Positions 1-8,988 of a stretch of 64,000 bases of DNA are shown one piece after another. Positions within the stretch are counted from its first letter, which is position 1. The number at the start of each line of letters is the position of its first letter. Under the pieces are notes generated by a model. The model saw only the letters and a program-made list of their open reading frames with translations. It was not told the DNA's origin and did not search any database. The DNA comes from Pseudomonas sp. Marseille-Q3773 (GTDB lineage Bacteria; Pseudomonadota; Gammaproteobacteria; Pseudomonadales; Pseudomonadaceae): contig NZ_OU745390.1 in assembly GCF_916618955.1 (NCBI RefSeq), positions 4,278,001 through 4,342,000 on the forward strand, in the 5' to 3' direction. The translations under genes and the position numbers were made by a program.

Positions 1-1
1 A

Positions 2-370
2 GAGAACGCCGAGGGCGTGCAGATGATGACCCTGCATGCTTCCAAGGGCCTGGAGTTCCCCTACGTGTTCATCATGGGCATGGAAGAGGAAATCCTCCCG
101 CACCGCTCCAGCATCGAGGCCGACACCATCGAAGAGGAACGCCGCCTGGCCTACGTGGGCATCACCCGCGCGCGCCAGACCCTGGCCTTCACCTTCGCCG
201 CCAAGCGCAAGCAGTACGGCGAAATCATCGACTGCACGCCCAGCCGGTTCCTCGATGAACTGCCGCCGGAAGACCTGGCCTGGGAGGGCCTGGACGACGC
301 GCCGGTCGAGGTCAAGGCGGCACGCGGCAACAACGCCCTGGCCGATATCCGGGCGATGCTCAAACGCTGA
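2..370 (+). CDS. rep: ATP-dependent DNA helicase Rep, C-terminal fragment (5' end outside window)
   Basis: Open from the first bases of the window to a TGA, so only the last 122 residues are present. The fragment holds the end of a UvrD/Rep superfamily 1 helicase. The segment [10 protein letters not shown] corresponds to motif V and YVGITRAR to motif VI, both part of the second RecA-like domain that couples ATP hydrolysis to 3'-5' translocation on single-stranded DNA. Rep assists replication forks through nucleoprotein roadblocks. UvrD is the main alternative. The short C-terminal tail and the neighbouring xpt favour Rep, which precedes xpt in pseudomonads as far as I recall. Confidence 0.85.
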   Translation, partial: ENAEGVQMMTLHASKGLEFPYVFIMGMEEEILPHRSSIEADTIEEERRLAYVGITRARQTLAFTFAAKRKQYGEIIDCTPSRFLDELPPEDLAWEGLDDAPVEVKAARGNNALADIRAMLKR

Positions 371-1003
<633 letters not shown>

Positions 1004-1017
1004 GGCCGCTACGCGAT

Positions 1018-1020
1018 CTC
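1018..1020. repeat. Left copy of putative 3-bp target site duplication (CTC)
   Basis: CTC abuts the left terminal repeat and recurs immediately after the right terminal repeat at 2478-2480. Three base pairs is a usual duplication length for IS3-family elements. A three-base match could be chance, but its exact position at both inferred ends supports the boundaries. Confidence 0.7.
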
Positions 1021-1046
1021 TGAGGTGCGCCCCATTTGTTGGACAA
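1021..1046 (+). repeat. Left terminal inverted repeat of the IS3-family element
   Basis: Reads TGAGGTGCGCCCC, then ATT, then TGTTGGACAA. Its partner is the reverse complement of 2452-2477. The two match at 21 of 26 positions, with differences at positions 4-5 and 14-16. Ends starting with TG are characteristic of the IS3 family. Confidence 0.85.
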
Positions 1047-1053
1047 TCTTTGA

Positions 1054-1899
1054 TTAGGCTGCTGCCGCCTGATTCCTGTATGCCACGGGACTCAGGCCGG
1101 CCAGCCCCATCTTGATTCGATCATGGTTGTAGTAATCGATGTATTCATCAATTGCAGCGCTCAGATCTTCGATGCTGGCGAAGCGCTGACCATGATACAT
1201 CTCGGTCTTCAGTGTGCCGAAGAAACTCTCCATTCGCGCATTGTCCAGGCAGTTGCCCTTGCGTGACATGCTCTGCTCCAGCCCCTTCTCCTCAAGTCGA
1301 TTTCGGTAGCGGTAGTACTGATATTGCCAGCCCTGGTCGGAGTGCAGCATAGGCCTGGCACCTTCCGGCAGCCGTGACAGCGCCTTTTCGAGCATCTGAC
1401 CAACCAATGGATAGTGCGGCGAAGTGTCGATCTGATGTGCCACGATCTCGCCATTGAATAGGTCCAGCACCGGAGAGAGATACAGCTTTTCACTCGCCAC
1501 CTTGAACTCGGTCACGTCCGTTACCCACCTCGTGTTTGGCTCTTCTGCCGTGAACTTGCGCTCCATCGTGTTGGGGGCAATGCGTCCGGGCTGGCCACGA
1601 TAGGACTTGTACTTCTTCACGCGAACCGTGCATTTGAGGTCGAGCTCGGCCATCAGTCGCCGCACGACCTTGCTGTTCACTACATGGCCGACGCTGCGCA
1701 GTGTCGCTGTCATGCGCCGATAGCCGTAGCGACCTTTATGCCGCTCCTGGATCTCACGGATACGGTCCTTGAGCGGAGCCAGCTTGTCACCGGCGGCCAT
1801 CAACTTGCGCTGGTAGTAATACGTACTGCGCGCCAGTCCGGCCAGCTTAAGCAGACCGTCGAGCGGGAAGCGGGTGCGCAGGGCCGAGATGATCAGGAC
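1054..1899 (-). CDS. IS3-family transposase OrfB (catalytic DDE part, made by -1 frameshifting from OrfA)
   Basis: This frame holds the rve integrase core. A first Asp lies in WVTDVTEF, a second in LHSDQGW and a Glu in NARMESFFGTLKTE, which together form the DDE triad. Upstream lies an HTH_21-like segment (GLARSTYYY, GRYGYRR). The frame stays open back to the OrfA end but has no good start there. The first possible initiator is a TTG at 1803, inside conserved sequence. It lies in the -1 phase relative to orfA, so the expected product is an OrfAB fusion made by slippage near 1899-1905. The C-terminal motif DYYNHDRIK and the final AYRNQ are usual for IS150-group transposases. Confidence 0.9.
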   Translation of the reverse strand, partial: VLIISALRTRFPLDGLLKLAGLARSTYYYQRKLMAAGDKLAPLKDRIREIQERHKGRYGYRRMTATLRSVGHVVNSKVVRRLMAELDLKCTVRVKKYKSYRGQPGRIAPNTMERKFTAEEPNTRWVTDVTEFKVASEKLYLSPVLDLFNGEIVAHQIDTSPHYPLVGQMLEKALSRLPEGARPMLHSDQGWQYQYYRYRNRLEEKGLEQSMSRKGNCLDNARMESFFGTLKTEMYHGQRFASIEDLSAAIDEYIDYYNHDRIKMGLAGLSPVAYRNQAAAA

Positions 1900-2426
1900 T
1901 TTTTCTTCCCGGCCTTCTTCTGTCTCGCCTTCTCCTCGCGCAGTTCTTTTAACTTTTTTAGGTAGGCGATCTCCATCTCGGCGTGGCGCAGCCTGGCTAG
2001 CAGTTCGGCGTGCGAGAGTTCTTCATCGGCCTTCGGCGACGTGCTGGCGGGTGGGACGGATGGTTTGATCATGACGTTACGCGGTCCTTTGGTTCCTGCT
2101 ACCAGGGCTTTGATGCCGCCACTGTAGTACTGCGCTTCCCATATGCCTATCTGGCTGGAATGCGTCAGGTTGAAAACGGCCGCTGTTTGGCGCAACGACA
2201 ATTTGTCGCGCCACTTTCGCTCGAGCACCGAGAGCTTGAACTCAGGGCTGAAGGTCCGCGCTTGTCTGGACAGGCTGGTCTCGCCATGGATGCGGTAGGC
2301 CTGTACCCAGCGGCGCAGCAAGGAGGGGTCCATCTGGAACTTCGCAGCAATGAAACGGTAGCCAAGGCCTCGTTGCAGAAAAGCCTGGATGGCGGAAAGC
2401 TTGAACTGTCTGGTGTGCTTGCTCAT
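1893..2426 (-). CDS. IS3-family transposase OrfA (helix-turn-helix, leucine-zipper protein)
   Basis: A 177-residue protein with two tandem winged-helix/HTH_28-like segments (residues about 8-50 and 62-105) that would bind the terminal repeats, and a C-terminal coiled coil (AELLARLRHAEMEIAYLKKLK) for multimerisation. It ends in a lysine-rich tail, KKAGKKKS, encoded by the A-rich slippage region. I chose the ATG at 2426, preceded by AGGGGCG. An ATG at 2462 is in frame but lies inside the terminal inverted repeat. OrfA alone usually limits transposition, and the OrfAB fusion is the transposase. Confidence 0.88.
   Translation of the reverse strand: MSKHTRQFKLSAIQAFLQRGLGYRFIAAKFQMDPSLLRRWVQAYRIHGETSLSRQARTFSPEFKLSVLERKWRDKLSLRQTAAVFNLTHSSQIGIWEAQYYSGGIKALVAGTKGPRNVMIKPSVPPASTSPKADEELSHAELLARLRHAEMEIAYLKKLKELREEKARQKKAGKKKS
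1899..1905 (-). promoter_or_regulatory. Probable programmed -1 ribosomal frameshift site (G AAA AAG) joining OrfA and OrfB
   Basis: Read on the minus strand, the end of orfA is AAG AAA AAG TCC TGA. Slipping back one base on AAA AAG reads GTC CTG ATC and enters the orfB frame just before the conserved ALRTRFPLDGLLKLAGLA segment. The A-AAG tetramer is a common IS3 slip motif. The first base is G rather than A, so the heptamer is not the strongest form. The frame arithmetic is certain; the efficiency is inferred. Confidence 0.7.
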
Positions 2427-2451
2427 GTGAAACGCCCCTGAGGTTGGATTT

Positions 2452-2477
2452 TTGTCCAACATCAGGGGCGCAGTTCA
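2452..2477 (-). repeat. Right terminal inverted repeat of the IS3-family element
   Basis: The minus strand reads TGAACTGCGCCCC, then TGA, then TGTTGGACAA, matching the left end at 1021-1046 at 21 of 26 positions. The CTC that follows at 2478-2480 is the presumed second copy of the target duplication. Confidence 0.85.
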
Positions 2478-2480
2478 CTC

Positions 2481-2554
2481 TGTAGGAGCGGGTTTACCCG
2501 CGAATGCGATTTGGGATGCGCCATCGCATTCGCGGGTAAGCCCGCTCCCACACG
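2481..2554. repeat. REP palindrome pair (P. putida type), inverted
   Basis: Two REP units face each other: TGTAGGAGCGGGTTTACCCG and its counterpart GGGTAAGCCCGCTCCCACA. Each contains its own GCGGG/CCCGC stem and they are joined by matching CGAATGCGA/TCGCATTCG arms. They lie between the converging xpt and CoA-hydrolase genes, where they may also stop transcription. The IS3 element ends 3 bases before this pair. Confidence 0.85.
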
Positions 2555-2573
2555 GGCCAGTATGTCCGAGCGT

Positions 2574-4433
2574 TTATTTTGCAGCCTGCAAGCCCGCCAG
2601 CAGCAACCGCTGGTAAAGCTCTTCCTTCAACCCCTGCGGCTGGTCCAGCTGCATCCGCGCAAGGTGCCTCGCATAGCCCTCTGGCCCCGGCGCATCCAGT
2701 GCTGCCTTGCCCAGCTCCAGCACCTCGCTCAGCTTGAACTTGCTCTTCAACCAGTTCAGCGCGCGCAGCAGATCCCGCTCTTCAGCCGTAAAGTCCGTGC
2801 CCAGGGGGTATTCCGGGAACAGCCGCGCGTGCCGCGCCCTGATCGCTTCCAGGCGCTGCGGCGTGTTGTCGGTAAAGCGCGCTTCCAGTTGAAAATCCCG
2901 GGCGAGCTTGCCGGCCTCCTTGGCCTGTTCGATCAACCCCTGCTGGAACCGTGAATCACACACCGCCAGCAAACGCGCAATCACCTCGCTGTCGGTCTGC
3001 CCGCGCAAGTCGGCGATGCCATATTCGGTCACCACGATATCGCGCAGATGCCGAGGAATGGTGCAGTGGCCATAGGTCCAGAACAGGTTCGAGGTCACCT
3101 CTCCGCCCGCCTCGCGCCAGCTGCGCAGCAGCAGGATCGAGCGCCCGCCCTCCAGCGCATGCCCCTGGGCGACGAAGTTGTACTGGCCACCCACGCCGCT
3201 GAGGACACGGCCATCTTCCAGTTGGTCAGCCACCCCGGCACCGAGCAAGGTCATGCCGAACACGGTATTGATGAAACGCGCATCGCGTCGCTGACGGCGC
3301 TTGAGTTGCTCCTGCCCGTACAGCTCGTTGATAAAGCTGATGCGGGTCATGGCAAACCGTGCACGCTGTTCCAGCGTCATGTCGCGCAGGCGCTGGTAGA
3401 AGGCCTGGGGGCCGAGAAAGAAGCCGCCGTGCAGCACGCTGCCCTGCGCATCCGCCGGGCGCCGCAGCAGGCCCGCTTCAGCCAGCACCAGCAGGCCGTT
3501 GACGAACATCTCGCTACAGCCATACAGCCCCTCGGCAAAAGCACCCAGCCCGCCTTCCCGTTCGACCAGCGCTTGCCATGGACCACTATCCAGATCATCG
3601 AGTACGGCACGGTAACCCGCGTTGTCGCCCTGGCGCGCCAGCAGGGCGGCGGCTACCGCGTCGCCCATGGCACCGATACCGATCTGCAGGGTGCCACCAT
3701 CGCGTACCAGGCTGCTGGCGTAGAGGCCAATGCAATGATCCTGGGTGCTGACCGGCATGTTCGGCGTGGAAAACAGGCGACGCTGCTCGGCTTCATCGAG
3801 CAACAGGTCGAAGGCATCCATGGGCAGCTCGGCGTCGCCTGGCATGTACGGCAGTTCGGCATGCACCTGGCCGAGCATGAGGATGGTTTCACCAGCGGCA
3901 CGGCGCCTGGCGATCATCGGCAGCAGGTCGAGGGTGATATCGGGGTTGCAGGCCAGGCTCAGATGCACCGGCCGCTCCGGGGTCGCCGCCACCAGCTGCG
4001 CAATCAGGTTCAGGCCCTTGGCGTTGATATCGCGCGCGGCGTGGCTGTAGTTGCTGCTGGTGTAGTCCTGCTGGGCTGACTCGCTGTGCAGCAGGCTACC
4101 GGGCTGCATGAAGAACTGTTCGACCCGGATGTTCGGCGGCAGGCTGTCGTTACGCAAGTCGGCCAGGTAGCTGAGCTCTTCGTAGTCGGCGAAGACCCGC
4201 TCGACGAAGGGCTCGAGAAAGCGCCGCTGCAGGCCATCGCCCAGTGATGGACGGCCGAGCGAGAGTGCGGTGTAGATGGTCAGGCGGCGCTCGGGCTGCT
4301 CGCGTACACGGGCATACAGGGCATTGACGAAAGCGACCGGCTTACCCAGACCCAGCGGCAGGCCCATGTGGATGTGGGCTGGCAAGCGCGTCAGGACCTG
4401 CTCGACAGCTTGATCGATGGAGCAGAGGTGCAT
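2574..4433 (-). CDS. Acetyl-CoA hydrolase/transferase family protein
   Basis: A protein of about 619 residues whose C-terminal half matches the acetyl-CoA hydrolase/transferase family, including the typical run VVTEYGIADLRG near residue 470. Such enzymes hydrolyse acyl-CoA or move CoA between carboxylic acids such as acetate and succinate. The physiological substrate cannot be read from the sequence. It is longer than many relatives (about 500 residues), with the extra residues at the C terminus. An ATG 18 bases upstream (4451) is in frame, but AGGAGG sits 5 bases before the ATG at 4433, which I prefer. It is flanked by REP pairs on both sides and appears monocistronic. Confidence 0.85.
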   Translation of the reverse strand: MHLCSIDQAVEQVLTRLPAHIHMGLPLGLGKPVAFVNALYARVREQPERRLTIYTALSLGRPSLGDGLQRRFLEPFVERVFADYEELSYLADLRNDSLPPNIRVEQFFMQPGSLLHSESAQQDYTSSNYSHAARDINAKGLNLIAQLVAATPERPVHLSLACNPDITLDLLPMIARRRAAGETILMLGQVHAELPYMPGDAELPMDAFDLLLDEAEQRRLFSTPNMPVSTQDHCIGLYASSLVRDGGTLQIGIGAMGDAVAAALLARQGDNAGYRAVLDDLDSGPWQALVEREGGLGAFAEGLYGCSEMFVNGLLVLAEAGLLRRPADAQGSVLHGGFFLGPQAFYQRLRDMTLEQRARFAMTRISFINELYGQEQLKRRQRRDARFINTVFGMTLLGAGVADQLEDGRVLSGVGGQYNFVAQGHALEGGRSILLLRSWREAGGEVTSNLFWTYGHCTIPRHLRDIVVTEYGIADLRGQTDSEVIARLLAVCDSRFQQGLIEQAKEAGKLARDFQLEARFTDNTPQRLEAIRARHARLFPEYPLGTDFTAEERDLLRALNWLKSKFKLSEVLELGKAALDAPGPEGYARHLARMQLDQPQGLKEELYQRLLLAGLQAAK

Positions 4434-4494
4434 CGGGGCCTCCTGAGACATCCATGGGTTCAGGGGTTGGACACGGGGCGGAAGTCATTGGTTG

Positions 4495-4605
4495 CCTGTA
4501 CCGGCCTCTTCGCGGCTAAAGCCGCTCCTACAGGAATCTCGCAGTCCTTGAGTCTTGTGCTGTACCTGTGGGAGCGGCTTTAGCCGCGAAAGGGCCGGTA
4601 CAGGC
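4495..4605. repeat. REP palindrome pair (P. putida type), inverted
   Basis: Two facing units, GGCCTCTTCGCGGCTAAAG and its inverse ending CGCGAAAGGGCCGG, are enclosed by CCTGTACC/GGTACAGG arms. The whole block could fold into one long hairpin. It lies between the CoA hydrolase gene and the cytochrome gene, both on the minus strand. Confidence 0.85.
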
Positions 4606-4608
4606 ACC

Positions 4609-4639
4609 ACAAAGACAAAGCCCGCCATCAATGGCGGGC
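4609..4639 (-). terminator. Rho-independent terminator of the cytochrome c5 gene
   Basis: The minus strand reads GCCCGCC-ATTGAT-GGCGGGC, a perfect 7-bp stem, followed by TTTGTCTTTG. It begins about 20 bases after the cytochrome stop codon. Confidence 0.8.
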
Positions 4640-4660
4640 CTCATGCAATTCAGCTGTTTC

Positions 4661-5083
4661 TCACAGCCCGGACATTTTCTTGATCGCCCCTTTCAGGTCG
4701 TCATCCGAGCAATCCGCGCAGGTGCCTTTCGGCGGCATGGCGTTGATACCGGTAATGGCCTTGGCCAGGATGCCGTCCAGGCCGCCCTGGTGGTCGGCAC
4801 GTTCTTTCCAGGCTGCGGTGTCGCCGATCTTCGGCGCGCCGAGCAGGCCGGAGCCATGGCAGGCGTTGCAGTGCTTGGCGATGATCTGGTCCGGCGTCTT
4901 GGCACCTCCGCCACCTGCGCTAGCGGCCACTTCCATGCCCTTGCATTCCTGGCCCTGCACACACACCTGGCCAACCGGCTCCAGGCGCTTGGCGATATCG
5001 TCATTGGTCGCAGCGGTTGCGCTCATTGCCCAGAGGGCGAATACGGCTGCTGGTACGGCCAGCATCTTCTTGATTTGGTTCAC
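4661..5083 (-). CDS. Periplasmic cytochrome c5 family protein
   Basis: A 140-residue exported monohaem cytochrome. Residues 1-25 form a signal peptide (a KK n-region, a hydrophobic core and an A-x-A type cleavage site at TAA). The haem site is CNACHG near residue 72, with an axial Met expected in AMPPKG near residue 115. The extra cysteine pair CADC after it is typical of cytochrome c5. It probably shuttles electrons between respiratory complexes in the periplasm. I chose the GTG start at 5083 because GAGGGTG precedes it and the signal peptide begins there; upstream in-frame codons would mask that signal. A clear terminator follows. Confidence 0.88.
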   Translation of the reverse strand: MNQIKKMLAVPAAVFALWAMSATAATNDDIAKRLEPVGQVCVQGQECKGMEVAASAGGGGAKTPDQIIAKHCNACHGSGLLGAPKIGDTAAWKERADHQGGLDGILAKAITGINAMPPKGTCADCSDDDLKGAIKKMSGL

Positions 5084-5219
5084 GCGAACACCCTCATGGT
5101 GGCTAATCACGCTCGCGGCCACGAATCGGCGAGCGCTGAAAAGTATAGCGGGAACCCGGAAGCCGTGAAACGACCCTACACGGGAAAGGGGTATTGCCGA
5201 ATCAATGCACTGCGCTGGA

Positions 5220-5768
5220 TCAAAAGTTCGAAGGGGTCGCCGCGCTGATCAACCGCGCCGGCCGGTCGAACGGGTTGCGAAAGCGGTGCGGGCGGGTGCT
5301 TTCGAAGTAGTAGCTGTCGCCTTCCTCGAGGATGAAGATCTCGTTGCCGACCACCAGCTCCAGGCGGCCTTCCAGCAGGATGCCGGTTTCCTCGCCGTCA
5401 TGGGTAAGCATTTCGGCACCCGTGTCGGCACCTGGCGGGTACACCTCGGTAAGAAAGGCTATGGCACGGTTGGGGTGCGACTTGCCGACCAGCTTCATGG
5501 TCACTGCACCGTCCGAGATATCGATCAGCTCATGGGCCTTGTAGACAATCTGCGTGGGGCTTTCGGGTTCCAGCTCGACCGAGAAGAACTCGACCATGGA
5601 CATGGGAATACCGCTCAGCACCTTGCGCAGCGAGCTGATCGAAGGGCTCACGCTGTTTTTCTCGATCATCGAGATGGTGCTGTTGGTCACCCCGGCACGC
5701 TTGGCGAGCTCACGCTGGGACAGGCCCTTGAGCTTGCGGATGGCTTGCAGTCGTTCGCCGACGTCCAA
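5220..5768 (-). CDS. puuR: PuuR-type regulator (Xre helix-turn-helix plus cupin)
   Basis: A 182-residue transcription factor with an Xre-type HTH at residues 5-60 (LSQRELAKRAGVTNSTISMIE) and a C-terminal cupin_2 domain (about 105-175, with GEETGILLEG and EEGDSYYFES). This layout and length match PuuR, which represses putrescine utilisation genes and releases DNA when putrescine binds. Genes for the gamma-glutamyl-putrescine pathway lie nearby (9.5, 15.6, 31.6 and 32.3 kb), which supports the name, but it could be another polyamine-related paralogue. It is monocistronic on the minus strand, with dadX downstream of nothing shared. Confidence 0.82.
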   Translation of the reverse strand: MDVGERLQAIRKLKGLSQRELAKRAGVTNSTISMIEKNSVSPSISSLRKVLSGIPMSMVEFFSVELEPESPTQIVYKAHELIDISDGAVTMKLVGKSHPNRAIAFLTEVYPPGADTGAEMLTHDGEETGILLEGRLELVVGNEIFILEEGDSYYFESTRPHRFRNPFDRPARLISAATPSNF

Positions 5769-5877
5769 AGCTGGAGCCTCCTGAAACGGTGGAAAAGGGG
5801 GTGGATGTGAACGATATCATGGCAATGCCGTTCAGTATTTACAACACACAGCCCCTTAACCTGTCCGCTTCAGCGTC

Positions 5878-6951
5878 TCATTCGCCGCAGTAGTCCCGCG
5901 GTACCCGCTTCAGGTTGCAGAAGATCTGGTAAGGAATGGTGCCAGCCTGGGCAGCCACCTCGCTGGCCAGCACATGCTTGCCCCACAGTTCGACCGGACT
6001 GCCGACGGTGGCTTCCGGTATGTCGGTCAGGTCGATGTTGAGCATGTCCATCGATACACGGCCGATCAGCTGCGTGCGCTTGCCGGCAACCAGCACCGGG
6101 GTGCCATTCGGCGCCTGGCGTGGGTAGCCATCGGCATAGCCCATGGCGACCACGCCCACACGGGTGGGTCGCGGGCTGATGAACTTGGCGCCATAGCCCA
6201 CCGGCTCGCCAGCGGGCAGCTCGCGTACGCTGATTACCCGCGATTGCAAGGTCATCACCGGCTGCAGGCGTTCAGCCTCGGCCTGCGCCACCTCGAACGG
6301 CGTGGCACCGTACAGCATCAGGCCCGGGCGTACCCAGTCACTGGGTGCCTGCGGCCAACCCAGCACAGCGGGCGAGTTGCGCAGGCTACATTCGGCGGCC
6401 AGACCTTGGCGGGCGGCCTCGAATACGGCGATCTGCTGGGCGGTGGCGTCGGCATCCAGCTCGTCGGCGCGGGCGAAGTGGCTCATCAGTACGATGCGCG
6501 CGACCTTGCCACTGGCCAGCAGGCGCTGGTAAGCCTCGTGGTAATCCTTGGGGTGCAGGCCGACACGGTGCATGCCGCTGTCCAGCTTGAGCCAGACGGT
6601 GAGTGGCTTGTGCAACTGGGTCTGCTCGATCGCTTCCAGCTGCCACAGCGAATGCACCACGCACCACAGGTTGTGCTCGGCGATCAGCGCCAGTTCACTG
6701 GCCTCGAAAAAGCCCTCCAGCAACAGCACCGGCGCCGTGATACCGGCGGCGCGTAGCTCCAGCGCCTCTTCGATACACGCCACGGCAAAGCCGTCGGCTT
6801 CGGCTTCCAGGGCCAGGGCACAGCGCACGGCGCCATGGCCGTAGGCATCGGCCTTGATCACGGCGAGGGCTTTGGCACCGGTCAGTTCACGGGCCAGACG
6901 GTAGTTGTGGCGTAGGGCCTGGAGGTCGATCAGGGCGCGAGCGGGACGCAT
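5878..6951 (-). CDS. dadX: Alanine racemase, catabolic type
   Basis: A 357-residue PLP enzyme that interconverts L- and D-alanine. The PLP lysine lies in [11 protein letters not shown] near residue 35, and the second catalytic residue is the Tyr in MGYADGYPR near residue 255. It is encoded after dadA on the same strand, separated by 85 bases that hold a single REP hairpin, as in dad operons where the racemase feeds the D-amino acid dehydrogenase. That context favours DadX over the biosynthetic Alr. The ATG at 6951 is preceded by AAGGCAG. The reading frame stays open further upstream but runs into the REP and lacks family similarity. Confidence 0.9.
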   Translation of the reverse strand: MRPARALIDLQALRHNYRLARELTGAKALAVIKADAYGHGAVRCALALEAEADGFAVACIEEALELRAAGITAPVLLLEGFFEASELALIAEHNLWCVVHSLWQLEAIEQTQLHKPLTVWLKLDSGMHRVGLHPKDYHEAYQRLLASGKVARIVLMSHFARADELDADATAQQIAVFEAARQGLAAECSLRNSPAVLGWPQAPSDWVRPGLMLYGATPFEVAQAEAERLQPVMTLQSRVISVRELPAGEPVGYGAKFISPRPTRVGVVAMGYADGYPRQAPNGTPVLVAGKRTQLIGRVSMDMLNIDLTDIPEATVGSPVELWGKHVLASEVAAQAGTIPYQIFCNLKRVPRDYCGE

Positions 6952-6993
6952 GGCGGCTGCCTTATGGTGGTTCGGGTTGAAATCGGTGTTGGG

Positions 6994-7030
6994 TTCTTCG
7001 CGGGCTCGCCCGCGAAGAGGCCGGTACAGG
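6994..7030. repeat. Single REP hairpin between dadA and dadX
   Basis: CTTCGCGGGC-TCG-CCCGCGAAG forms a stem, with the REP tail AGGCCGGTACAGG. Inside a probable dadA-dadX transcript it could stabilise the upstream dadA message or lower dadX expression. Confidence 0.75.
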
Positions 7031-7036
7031 CTTAAC

Positions 7037-8341
7037 TTACTGCTGGTGAGCCGGCGCAGCCTGCCCATGCTTGGCCACTTCCCGGCTGTTGCCATAGCGG
7101 AAGATGTCCAGGCCTTCGGCACTGATCTGCGGCTTCTTGCGCGCGATCAGGTCGGCCAGCAAGCGACCGGAGCCGCACGCCATGGTCCAGCCCAAGGTAC
7201 CGTGGCCAGTGTTCAGGAACAGGTTGCGGAACGCCGTGGCACCGACGATCGGCGTACCGTCCGGGGTCGCCGGGCGCAGGCCGGTCCAGAAGCTGGCCTG
7301 GCTGAGGTCACCGCCGCGAGGATAAAGGTCGTTGACGATCATCTCCAGCGTTTCGCGCCGACGCGGGTTCAGCGACAGGTCAAAACCGGCGATTTCAGCC
7401 ATGCCGCCGACCCGGATACGGTTGTCGAAACGGGTGATCGCGACTTTGTAGGTCTCGTCGAGGATGGTCGATGTCGGGGCCATGTCGGCGTTGGTGATCG
7501 GCACGGTCAGCGAGTAGCCTTTCAGCGGGTACACCGGGGCCTTGATGCCCAGCGGTTTGAGCATCTGCGGCGAGTAGCTGCCCAGCGCCAGCACGTAGCG
7601 GTCGGCGGTTTCCAGCTTGCCGTCGATCCACACGCCATTGATGCGGTCGCCGGCGAAGTCCAGGCGCTGGATATCCTGGCCGAAGCGGAACTCCACGCCC
7701 AGCTTGGTGGCCATGTCGGCCAGCTTGGTGGTGAACAGCTGGCAGTCGCCGGTCTGGTCGTTGGGCAGGCGCAGGGCACCGGCCAGGATGTCTTTCACGC
7801 CAGCCAGGGCCGGCTCGACACGGGCAATGCCGTCGCGGTCAAGCAGCTCGTAAGGCACGCCGGACTGTTCGAGCACGGCAATGTCCTTGGCTGCGGCATC
7901 TACCTGGGCCTGGGTCCGGAACAGCTGGGTGGTGCCCAGGCTGCGGTTTTCATAGGCGATACCGGTTTCGGCGCGCAGCTCGTCGAGGCAGTCACGGCTG
8001 TACTCGGACAGGCGCACCATGCGCTCCTTGTTCACTGCATAACGGCTGGCGGTGCAGTTGCGCAGCATCTGCGCCATCCACAGGTACTGGTCGACGTCGC
8101 CGGTGAGCTTGATGGCCAATGGGGCGTGGCGCTCCAGCAGCCATTTGATGGCCTTCAGCGGCACGCCCGGTGCAGCCCAGGGCGAGGCATAGCCGGGCGA
8201 GATCTGGCCAGCGTTGGCAAAACTGGTTTCCATGGCCACCGCCGGCTGGCGATCGACCACAGTCACTTCGAAACCTTGCCGGGCCAGGTAGTAGGCACTG
8301 GCGGTTCCGATCACACCGCTACCAAGTACCAGAACTCGCAT
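7037..8341 (-). CDS. dadA: D-amino acid dehydrogenase, small subunit
   Basis: A 434-residue FAD flavoprotein that oxidises D-alanine and other D-amino acids to 2-oxo acids and passes electrons to the respiratory chain at the inner membrane face. The N terminus [18 protein letters not shown] is a dinucleotide-binding fold, and the C-terminal DAO part contains [16 protein letters not shown] and [10 protein letters not shown]. The length is the usual one for DadA. It is first in a dadA-dadX unit and divergent from an Lrp-type regulator 156 bases away. The intergenic region is AT-rich and would hold the regulator's targets. Confidence 0.94.
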   Translation of the reverse strand: MRVLVLGSGVIGTASAYYLARQGFEVTVVDRQPAVAMETSFANAGQISPGYASPWAAPGVPLKAIKWLLERHAPLAIKLTGDVDQYLWMAQMLRNCTASRYAVNKERMVRLSEYSRDCLDELRAETGIAYENRSLGTTQLFRTQAQVDAAAKDIAVLEQSGVPYELLDRDGIARVEPALAGVKDILAGALRLPNDQTGDCQLFTTKLADMATKLGVEFRFGQDIQRLDFAGDRINGVWIDGKLETADRYVLALGSYSPQMLKPLGIKAPVYPLKGYSLTVPITNADMAPTSTILDETYKVAITRFDNRIRVGGMAEIAGFDLSLNPRRRETLEMIVNDLYPRGGDLSQASFWTGLRPATPDGTPIVGATAFRNLFLNTGHGTLGWTMACGSGRLLADLIARKKPQISAEGLDIFRYGNSREVAKHGQAAPAHQQ

Positions 8342-8497
8342 CGTTTTATTCCTCGCACGCGGCGCACCGCAGTCTTTTGTTGAAATGGCATGGATGCGCG
8401 CAGTATAGGAATTTGAAGGCAGTGCAATTCACTATATAAAAGCCTATTATTGGCGAGAATTCTCGGCAAAATCGCCTTTCACGGAGGGGCATCCCCT
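8342..8497. promoter_or_regulatory. Divergent dadA / lrp-type regulator control region
   Basis: The 156 bases between the two start codons include an AT-rich stretch (GAATTTGAAGGC, CACTATATAAAAGCC) unlike the GC-rich surroundings. In pseudomonads DadR, an Lrp-family protein, activates dadAX from this interval. I do not see a clear consensus operator, so the assignment rests on context. Confidence 0.55.
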
Positions 8498-8986
8498 ATG
8501 CGAACCCAGCACCAGAGCAAGCGTGAGCTGGACAAGATCGACCGCAACATCCTGCGTATCCTGCAGAACGACGGGCGTATTTCCTTCACCGAACTGGGCG
8601 AGAAAGTCGGGCTGTCCACTACCCCTTGCACCGAGCGGGTTCGCCGCCTGGAGCGCGAGGGCATCATCATGGGCTACAACGCACGCCTGAACCCGCAGCA
8701 CCTCAAGGGCAGCCTGTTGGTGTTCGTGGAAATCAGCCTGGACTACAAGTCGGGGGATACCTTCGAGGAGTTCCGCCGTGCGGTGTTGAAACTGCCACAC
8801 GTGCTGGAGTGCCACCTGGTTTCGGGCGATTTCGACTACCTGGTGAAGGCGCGCATTTCGGAAATGGCCTCGTACCGCAAGCTGCTTGGCGACATCCTGC
8901 TGAAGCTGCCGCACGTCCGTGAATCGAAGAGCTACATCGTGATGGAAGAGGTAAAAGAGAGCCTCTGCCTGCCGATCCCGGACTGA
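8498..8986 (+). CDS. dadR: Lrp/AsnC-family regulator (DadR-like)
   Basis: A 162-residue feast/famine regulator. The N-terminal HTH_AsnC lies at residues about 10-58 (LDKIDRNILRILQNDGRISFTELGEKVGLS) and the C-terminal RAM ligand-sensing domain at about 75-150 (VFVEISLDYKSG, VSGDFDYLVKA). The ATG at 8498 has GGAGGGGC upstream. An in-frame ATG 48 bases earlier lacks a ribosome-binding site. Its divergence from dadA makes it the likely alanine-responsive activator of dadAX. A plain Lrp is indistinguishable by motif alone. Confidence 0.88.
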   Translation: MRTQHQSKRELDKIDRNILRILQNDGRISFTELGEKVGLSTTPCTERVRRLEREGIIMGYNARLNPQHLKGSLLVFVEISLDYKSGDTFEEFRRAVLKLPHVLECHLVSGDFDYLVKARISEMASYRKLLGDILLKLPHVRESKSYIVMEEVKESLCLPIPD

Positions 8987-8988
8987 GG

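Larger units (their letters stand above)
1021..2477 (-). mobile_element. Insertion sequence, IS3 family, IS150-like group, 1457 bp, intact
   Basis: The element is bounded by imperfect terminal inverted repeats beginning TGA and sharing TGCGCCCC and TGTTGGACAA. It carries overlapping-phase orfA and orfB typical of IS3 elements, with a slippage site between them. The trinucleotide CTC lies immediately outside each end (1018-1020 and 2478-2480), consistent with a 3-bp target duplication. Removing the element and one CTC restores a continuous sequence in which xpt is followed directly by a REP palindrome pair. Both genes are open and the catalytic triad is present, so the copy may be active. I cannot assign an ISfinder name without a search. 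Confidence 0.9.
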
